Assembly (NCBI GenBank): GCA_040878185.1
Contig: JBBDMS010000020.1
Coordinates: forward strand, 1 to 31,569
Length of the DNA: 31,569 nucleotides
Source of the DNA: JAWXBK01 sp040878185
GTDB lineage: Bacteria; Pseudomonadota; Alphaproteobacteria; Dongiales; Dongiaceae
Reading direction: 5' to 3'
Part shown: positions 26,651 through 31,569 of the stretch, in pieces
Layout: the number at the start of each line of letters is the position of its first letter
Position numbering within the stretch: the first letter of the stretch is position 1
Position numbers and translations under genes: made by a program
Notes under the pieces: model-generated
What the model saw: only the letters and a program-made list of their open reading frames with translations
The model's database searches: none
What the model was told of the DNA's origin: nothing

Positions 26651-27157
26651 TCAGCGGCGGCGATTATCGAGCGAGATGCCGCGGCCGGATTCCGGCGGCA
26701 CCGGCAGTTTGCCATGCGATTCGAGAACGCGCGCGAGCCGGCGCTGCAATTCCACCGGCATTTCGGTCACCCGCCGCTTCGTCATGTCGATATAGAGCGA
26801 CATCCACTCGCAGGTGGCGGCGAGCTCGTTGCTGTCGTGATGGTACATCGACTGAAACATCCGGCAGCGCTTGGCATCGAAGCCGAGAAGCTGGGTCGTG
26901 ATGCGCAGGCGATCGCCCAACAGCAATTCGCGCTGGAAGGTCAGATGGAGCTCGGCCGCGAAGCCCGACGCGTTGCGTTCGCGGATCACGTCGGGCCCGA
27001 AGCCCATCTTCTCGAAGACCGCGTCGTAGCCGAGATCGAACGCGTGGAGATAATAGGCGACGTTCAAATGTCCGTTATAATCGATCCATTCCGGGAGGAC
27101 GGTGATGGCGTCGGCCACAAACGGGGTTTCGATACCGGTATCGCTGTTCTGCTGCAT
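26651..27157 (-). CDS. Hotdog-fold acyl-CoA thioesterase
   Basis: From ATG 27157 the product is 168 residues, typical of a single hotdog domain of the 4-hydroxybenzoyl-CoA thioesterase type. The motif VLPEWIDYNGHLNVAYY (residues 20-36) marks the active-site region, with D26 and H30 likely at the catalytic site. This variant also resembles betainyl-CoA thioesterases of carnitine breakdown, but the substrate cannot be read. The frame is open 40 codons further upstream. That start is rejected because the extra residues look non-coding and would run over the dppA promoter region. No Shine-Dalgarno is visible before 27157. It converges on the M14-like gene with seven bases between the stops. Confidence 0.8.
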   Translation of the reverse strand: MQQNSDTGIETPFVADAITVLPEWIDYNGHLNVAYYLHAFDLGYDAVFEKMGFGPDVIRERNASGFAAELHLTFQRELLLGDRLRITTQLLGFDAKRCRMFQSMYHHDSNELAATCEWMSLYIDMTKRRVTEMPVELQRRLARVLESHGKLPVPPESGRGISLDNRRR

Positions 27158-27164
27158 GGCAGGG

Positions 27165-27192
27165 ACAATAATCGAACTTTCGGCGCGCTCAA
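27165..27192 (-). promoter_or_regulatory. Candidate promoter for a leaderless thioesterase mRNA
   Basis: Read on the minus strand, TTGAGC (27187-27192) and TATTGT (27165-27170) are separated by 16 bases. The minus-10 ends seven bases before the ATG at 27157, so transcription would begin at or next to the start codon. This would explain the absence of a ribosome-binding site. It is a weak prediction from hexamers only. Confidence 0.3.
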
Positions 27193-27241
27193 GGGGCAAG
27201 GTTGCTGCCCTTTCGGCCTGGAAATCCGCAACGTACGCGCG

Positions 27242-27271
27242 TTGACAAGCTGAATTGCGCAAGCCTAGGGT
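27242..27271 (+). promoter_or_regulatory. Candidate promoter of the dpp operon
   Basis: A perfect TTGACA (27242-27247) is followed after 18 bases by TAGGGT (27266-27271). The minus-35 is consensus and the minus-10 keeps only the key TA and final T. The start of transcription would fall about 65 bases before dppA, leaving room for the GGGGAGG ribosome-binding site. Confidence 0.45.
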
Positions 27272-27343
27272 TTTCACCTCATTGCGGCGGCCCTGCCCGC
27301 GACCCCGCAGGCAACCGCCAGCATTCCACGGGGAGGTCTCACA

Positions 27344-28942
27344 ATGAAGTCCAGGCTTCTGGGGGCTATGGCGGTCATCGCCGTCGCTGCCAGCGTTTCG
27401 CTTTCAGCGAACGCAAAAACTCTCGTCTACTGCTCGGAAGGCAGTCCCGAGGGTTTCAACCCGCAGCTCTATACCGCCGGCACGACATTCGACGCCTCGT
27501 CCAAGCCGATCTTCAATCGGCTGGTCGAATTCGAGCGCGGCGGCACCACGGTAAACCCGGGCCTGGCTGAAAGCTGGGATGTGTCGGACGACGGGCTCGT
27601 CTACACCTTCCATCTTCGGTCGGGCGTGAAATTCGCCGCCAACAGCAGCTTCACGCCGACGCGCGACTTCAATGCCGACGACGTGGTGTTCAGCTTCGAG
27701 CGGCAGCTGAAGGCCGATCATCCGTATCACACGGTTTCCGGTGGCACGTATGAGTATTTCGGCGGCATGGACATGGGCAATCTGCTGGCGAGCGTCGAGA
27801 AAGTGGACGACATGACCGTCCGCTTCACGCTGACAGCGCCGGAAGCGCCCTTCATCGCCAACATGGCGATGGATTTCGCGTCGATCCTGTCGGCCGAACA
27901 GGCCGATGCGATGCTCGCAGCCGGCACGCCGGAGCAACTCGACCAGACGCCGGTCGGAACCGGCCCTTTCTCGCTGGTCGATTATCAGAAGGACGCGGTC
28001 ATTCGCTACAAGGCGAACGCGGATTACTGGGCCGGGAAAGCGGAGATCGACGATCTGATCTTCGCGATCACACCCGATGCCAGCGTGCGTCTCGCCAAGC
28101 TGCAGGCCGGCGAATGCCATGTGATGCCCTACCCGAATCCGGCCGATATCGACGCGATCCGCGCCGACGATTCGATCACGGTGCTCGAGCAGGAAGGCCT
28201 CAACGTCGGCTATCTCGCGTTCAACACGCAGAAGCCACCGTTCGATAACAAGCTGGTTCGTCAGGCCCTCAATATGGCGGTCAACAAGGAAGCCATCATC
28301 GAGGCGGTGTTCCAGGGCGCCGGCCAGGCGGCAAAGAATCCGATCCCGCCGACGATCTGGTCGTACAATGACGATATCGAGGACTATCCGTACGACCCGG
28401 AACGGGCCAAGGAACTGTTGGCCGAGGCCGGTTTCGCGGACGGTTTCACGACCGACCTCTGGGCGATGCCCGTGCAGCGTCCATACAACCCCGACGCCAA
28501 GCGCATGGCCGAGCTGATCCAGGCCGACTGGGCCGCGATCGGCGTGACCGCCGAGATCGTCTCGTATGAGTGGGGCGAATATCTCGAGCGCTCCAACAAC
28601 GGCGAGCATCAGACGCTGCTGCTCGGCTGGACCGGCGATAACGGCGATCCGGACAACTTCCTCCACGTGCTGCTGAGCTGTGCTGCGGCGGAAGCCGGTG
28701 CCAACCGGGCCCGCTGGTGCAACGAGGAGTTCAGCGGCCTGCTGACCCAGGCGAAGCAGATCACCGATATCGACGAGCGCACGAAACTCTATGAGGAGGC
28801 ACAGGTCGTCTTCAAGGAAGAGGCGCCCTGGATCACGATCGCGCATTCGATCGTCTTCATGCCGGTGCGGAACGAGGTCAAAAACTATCTGATCGACCCG
28901 TTCGGTTCGCATATCTTCTACGGCGTCGACATCGAAGAGTAA
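27344..28942 (+). CDS. dppA: DppA-like periplasmic dipeptide-binding protein
   Basis: This is the solute-binding component of a peptide ABC importer (SBP family 5). The 532-residue precursor has a signal peptide ending about ANA at residue 24. The mature N-terminus KTLVYCSEGSPEGFNPQLYT is almost that of E. coli DppA, and VGTGPFSLVDYQKD and YNPDAKRMAELIQADWAAIGV are also typical. A pair of cysteines late in the sequence (LLSCAAAE and RWCNEEF) could form a disulfide, as in DppA. The GGGGAGG ribosome-binding site is strong. A hairpin follows the stop before dppB, consistent with higher DppA than permease expression. The close match suggests dipeptides, and possibly heme or delta-aminolevulinate as in other DppA proteins. 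Confidence 0.93.
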   Translation: MKSRLLGAMAVIAVAASVSLSANAKTLVYCSEGSPEGFNPQLYTAGTTFDASSKPIFNRLVEFERGGTTVNPGLAESWDVSDDGLVYTFHLRSGVKFAANSSFTPTRDFNADDVVFSFERQLKADHPYHTVSGGTYEYFGGMDMGNLLASVEKVDDMTVRFTLTAPEAPFIANMAMDFASILSAEQADAMLAAGTPEQLDQTPVGTGPFSLVDYQKDAVIRYKANADYWAGKAEIDDLIFAITPDASVRLAKLQAGECHVMPYPNPADIDAIRADDSITVLEQEGLNVGYLAFNTQKPPFDNKLVRQALNMAVNKEAIIEAVFQGAGQAAKNPIPPTIWSYNDDIEDYPYDPERAKELLAEAGFADGFTTDLWAMPVQRPYNPDAKRMAELIQADWAAIGVTAEIVSYEWGEYLERSNNGEHQTLLLGWTGDNGDPDNFLHVLLSCAAAEAGANRARWCNEEFSGLLTQAKQITDIDERTKLYEEAQVVFKEEAPWITIAHSIVFMPVRNEVKNYLIDPFGSHIFYGVDIEE

Positions 28943-28973
28943 GGGCGACAACCGGAACGTCGTTCGCAAAGAC

Positions 28974-29000
28974 CGGGGGAGCGCCGCAAGGGCTCCCCCG
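28974..29000 (+). terminator. Intercistronic hairpin between dppA and dppB
   Basis: Nine-base arms CGGGGGAGC and GCTCCCCCG enclose a nine-base GCCGCAAGG loop, 31 bases after the dppA stop. The following CTCTTATT is only weakly U-rich. It is better seen as a partial terminator or an mRNA-stabilising 3' structure that raises DppA over DppBCD than as a complete stop. Confidence 0.65.
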
Positions 29001-29019
29001 CTCTTATTCCGGGCTCCCG

Positions 29020-30033
29020 ATGCTTCGTTATATCGCCACCAAACTGGGGCTTCTGATCCCGACCTTTTTCGGGGTCACGTTGCTGACGTTCAGCATGGTT
29101 CGCCTCATTCCCGGCGATCCGGTCGAACTGATGGCCGGCGAGCGCGGCATCGCGCCCGAGCGCCATGCGCAATTGCTGGCCGAGCTCGGCCTGGATAAGC
29201 CGCTTTTGCTGCAATATTTCTATTATATCGTCGACGTACTGACCGGCGATCTCGGCAAGTCGTTCGTGACCAAGAAACCGATCCTGGTCGAATTCTTCAC
29301 ACTGTTTCCGGCGACGATCGAACTTTCGATCTGCGCCATCCTGTTTGCACTGATCCTCGGCGTTCCCGCCGGCATCATTGCCGCGGTCCGTCGCGGCCGC
29401 GTCGTCGACTATACGGTGATGGGCGTTTCGCTGACCGGCTATTCGATGCCGATCTTCTGGTGGGGCCTGCTGCTCATCATCCTGTTCTCGGTCAATCTCG
29501 GCTGGACGCCGGTTTCGGGCCGCATCTCGCTGATCTACTTTTTCGAGCCGGTGACCGGGTTCATGCTGATCGACACGCTGCTATCCGGTCAGGAGGGTGC
29601 CTTCCGGTCGGCGCTGCATCACCTCGTCTTGCCGACCGTCGTGCTCGGCACGATTCCGCTCGCCGTGATCGCGCGCATGACGCGCTCCGCGATGCTGGAG
29701 GTGCTGAGCGAGGATTACATCCGCACCGCGCGCGCCAAGGGGCTCAGGCCGTGGCGCGTCGTCGCGGTCCATGCGCTGCGCAATGCGATGATCCCGGTCA
29801 TCACCGTGATCGGGTTGCAGATCGGCGTGCTGCTGGCCGGCGCCATTCTCACCGAAACGATCTTTTCCTGGCCGGGCGTCGGCAAATGGCTGATCGAATC
29901 GGTGCGGCGACGCGACTATGCGGCCTTGCAGGGCGGCATCCTGCTGATCGCAACCTTCATCATCCTCGTGAACCTGATCGTCGACCTGCTCTACGCGCTC
30001 TTCAATCCCCGTATTCGGCACGCGCGGCACTGA
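29020..30033 (+). CDS. dppB: DppB-like dipeptide ABC transporter permease
   Basis: This inner-membrane permease of 337 residues has an N-terminal helix (LIPTFFGVTLLTFSMVRLIP) and the GDPVELMAG periplasmic start typical of DppB/OppB. Five further helices follow, and the cytoplasmic EAA loop (EDYIRTARAKGLRPWRV) contacts the ATPases. The ending NLIVDLLYALFNPRIR is the usual C-terminus. The start is 78 bases after dppA, behind a hairpin, with no strong ribosome-binding site visible. It is followed one base later by dppC. Substrate range cannot be told from the permease alone, but the operon order dppA-B-C-D is standard. Confidence 0.94.
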   Translation: MLRYIATKLGLLIPTFFGVTLLTFSMVRLIPGDPVELMAGERGIAPERHAQLLAELGLDKPLLLQYFYYIVDVLTGDLGKSFVTKKPILVEFFTLFPATIELSICAILFALILGVPAGIIAAVRRGRVVDYTVMGVSLTGYSMPIFWWGLLLIILFSVNLGWTPVSGRISLIYFFEPVTGFMLIDTLLSGQEGAFRSALHHLVLPTVVLGTIPLAVIARMTRSAMLEVLSEDYIRTARAKGLRPWRVVAVHALRNAMIPVITVIGLQIGVLLAGAILTETIFSWPGVGKWLIESVRRRDYAALQGGILLIATFIILVNLIVDLLYALFNPRIRHARH

Positions 30034-30034
30034 C

Positions 30035-30982
30035 ATGACAGATATCGCAACAGAACCCGAGATTCACAACGCTGACGTTCCGGGGGCCGAAATTCCGGGC
30101 GCCGACCGGCCGGTCAGGCGGCCGGTCCATCCGGCGATCGAGGTCTGGCATCATTTCCGGAAGAACTGGGGCGCCGTCGGCGGGCTGGTTATCATCGTCC
30201 TGGTCATTTTCGTGGCGATCTTTGCCGACGTCGTCGCGCCGCACTCGCCGATCGAACAGTTTCGCGATGCATTCCTGACGCCGCCGGTCTGGGCCGAGGG
30301 CGGCACGAGCAAGTTCCTGCTCGGCACGGACGATGTCGGACGCGACATGCTCTCGCGGCTGATCTACGGCGCGCGCTTCTCGCTGTTCATCGGCCTGCTG
30401 GTGGTCGTGCTCAGTCTCGGCGGCGGCATCGTGCTGGGCCTGACCGCCGGTTTCTTTCCCGGCATCATCGGCGATCTCATCCTGCGGCTGATGGACATCA
30501 TGCTGGCCGTGCCATCGCTTTTGCTGGCGATCGTCATCGTCGCCATTCTCGGGCCCAGCCTGACCAATGCGGTGATGGCGGTCGCGATCGTCTACCTGCC
30601 GCATTTCACCCGCGTCTGCCGCGCGGCCGTAATCACCGAGCTGACCAAGGAGTATGTGACGGCTTCGCGCGTTGCCGGCGCGCGCCTGATGCGGCTGATG
30701 TTCAAAACCGTGCTGCCGAACTGCATGGCGCCGCTGATCGTACTGGCGACGCTCAACGTCTCCTCGGCGATCCTCGATGCCGCTGCGCTCGGCTTCCTCG
30801 GTCTTGGCGCCCAGCCGCCGACGCCGGAATGGGGATCGATGCTGGCCGATGCGCAGGAGTTCGTGAAGCGCGCCTGGTGGGTCGTGACCTTTCCCGGTCT
30901 CGCCGTGCTGATCACGGTGCTGGCCTTCAATCTCGCGGGCGACGGGCTGCGCGATGCGCTCGACCCCCGGCTGAAGCAATAG
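30035..30982 (+). CDS. dppC: DppC-like dipeptide ABC transporter permease
   Basis: This second inner-membrane permease has 315 residues. The N-terminus carries a repeat-like ADVPGAEIPGADRP stretch, which is disordered and cytoplasmic and longer than in E. coli DppC. The OppC-type N-terminal helix (GAVGGLVIIVLVIFVAIFAD) and the HSPIEQF and LLGTDDVGRDMLSRLIYGAR motifs follow. The transport core has the EAA loop KEYVTASRVAGARLMRLMF, and the protein ends in GDGLRDALDPRLKQ. It begins one base after dppB and ends seven bases before the next ATP-binding gene, so it is in the same transcript. Confidence 0.94.
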   Translation: MTDIATEPEIHNADVPGAEIPGADRPVRRPVHPAIEVWHHFRKNWGAVGGLVIIVLVIFVAIFADVVAPHSPIEQFRDAFLTPPVWAEGGTSKFLLGTDDVGRDMLSRLIYGARFSLFIGLLVVVLSLGGGIVLGLTAGFFPGIIGDLILRLMDIMLAVPSLLLAIVIVAILGPSLTNAVMAVAIVYLPHFTRVCRAAVITELTKEYVTASRVAGARLMRLMFKTVLPNCMAPLIVLATLNVSSAILDAAALGFLGLGAQPPTPEWGSMLADAQEFVKRAWWVVTFPGLAVLITVLAFNLAGDGLRDALDPRLKQ

Positions 30983-30989
30983 GCCCGCG

Positions 30990-31569
30990 ATGCCGCTGCT
31001 CGAAATCCGCAATCTCTCGGTCGAGTTCCAGACGACGCGCGGCGCGTTTCATGCGGTCGAGGGGCTCGATCTGACGCTCGATGCCGGCGAGGTCCTCGGC
31101 ATCGTCGGCGAGTCCGGTTCGGGCAAGAGCGTATCGATGCTGGCGGTGATGGGGCTGATCCCCTGGCCGGGTAAAGTTCGCGCCGACCGGTTGACGTTCG
31201 ACGGGCGCGATCTGCTGGCAATGAGCCCGTCGGCCCGGCGCGACATCACCGGCAAGGACATCGCGATGGTGTTCCAGGAGCCGGCCACCAGCCTCAACCC
31301 GTGCTTCACCGTGGGCTTCCAGATCACGGAGGCGCTGGCGGTGCATGAAGGCGGCAGCCGCGCCGAGCGGCGGCGGCGCGCGATCGAATTGCTGGAGCAG
31401 GTCGGCATCCCGGCGCCGGAAACGCGGCTCTCGTCGTTCCCGCACCAGCTTTCCGGCGGCATGAATCAGCGCGTGATGATCGCGATGGCGATCGCCTGCA
31501 ATCCGCGTCTCCTGATCGCCGACGAGCCGACGACGGCGCTCGACGTCACCATCCAGGCGCAGATCCTCG
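30990..31569 (+). CDS. dppD: DppD-like ABC transporter ATPase (3' end cut by window)
   Basis: The reading frame starts at ATG 30990, seven bases after dppC, and stays open to the last base, giving 193 codons. The product begins MPLLEIRNLSVEFQTTRG, with Walker A GESGSGKS, the Q-loop VFQEPATSLNP, the signature LSGGMNQRVMIAMAIACNP, Walker B LLIADEPTTALD and the switch region start VTIQAQIL. This is close to E. coli DppD. The oligopeptide/dipeptide C-terminal domain lies beyond the window. A dppF-type second ATPase would be expected after it. The N in the signature, in place of the more common R or S, is within family variation. Confidence 0.93.
   Translation, partial: MPLLEIRNLSVEFQTTRGAFHAVEGLDLTLDAGEVLGIVGESGSGKSVSMLAVMGLIPWPGKVRADRLTFDGRDLLAMSPSARRDITGKDIAMVFQEPATSLNPCFTVGFQITEALAVHEGGSRAERRRRAIELLEQVGIPAPETRLSSFPHQLSGGMNQRVMIAMAIACNPRLLIADEPTTALDVTIQAQIL

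Overview
The window is a GC-rich chromosomal segment from an alphaproteobacterium. The evidence is the gene order of the division and cell-wall (dcw) cluster (mraY, murD, ftsW, murG, murC, murB, ddl, ftsQ, ftsA, ftsZ), an alphaproteobacterial FtsZ tail ending in DIPAFLRRQAN, and the downstream block bamD, recN, ligA. A Rhodospirillales or related lineage is plausible but cannot be fixed from this sequence. A run of ten Ns shows that this is a scaffolded draft or metagenome assembly.

Positions 1-12398 carry a tightly packed plus-strand operon. It runs from the last codons of a probable murF through lipid I/II synthesis (mraY, murG), UDP-MurNAc-peptide synthesis (murB, murC, murD, ddl), the lipid II/SEDS protein ftsW, and the divisome genes ftsQ, ftsA and ftsZ. 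Five consecutive junctions, murD to ddl, use the same 4-base ATGA overlap. ftsZ is unusually long because of a Pro/Ala-rich linker of about 340 residues with internal repeats.

Positions 12399-13848 are the irregular part. They hold the N gap, an intrinsic terminator, and a radical SAM gene with a C-terminal twitch/SPASM-like cysteine set. In many alphaproteobacteria lpxC lies in this place, so lpxC is either hidden in the gap or absent from this locus. A sigma70-like promoter then precedes bamD, recN and ligA (13849-18432).

Positions 18440-24588 mix strands. A minus-strand M24B X-Pro aminopeptidase with an extra N-terminal region converges on ligA. A plus-strand protein made of three DUF1127-like units follows. 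A minus-strand pair, uvrD/pcrA then prmA, comes next, and the terminator of the DUF1127 gene lies inside the 3' end of prmA.

Positions 24672-31569 look like nutrient uptake and modification. A DMSP-lyase-type cupin is divergent from an M14-like deacylase of the succinylglutamate desuccinylase/aspartoacylase family. A hotdog thioesterase is divergent from a dipeptide ABC transporter operon (dppA, dppB, dppC and the start of dppD, cut by the window end). A plausible reading is import of peptides or N-acyl amino acids through Dpp and intracellular hydrolysis by the M14 enzyme. No tRNA, rRNA, CRISPR array, insertion sequence or prophage was seen, and no intergenic stretch exceeds 300 bases.
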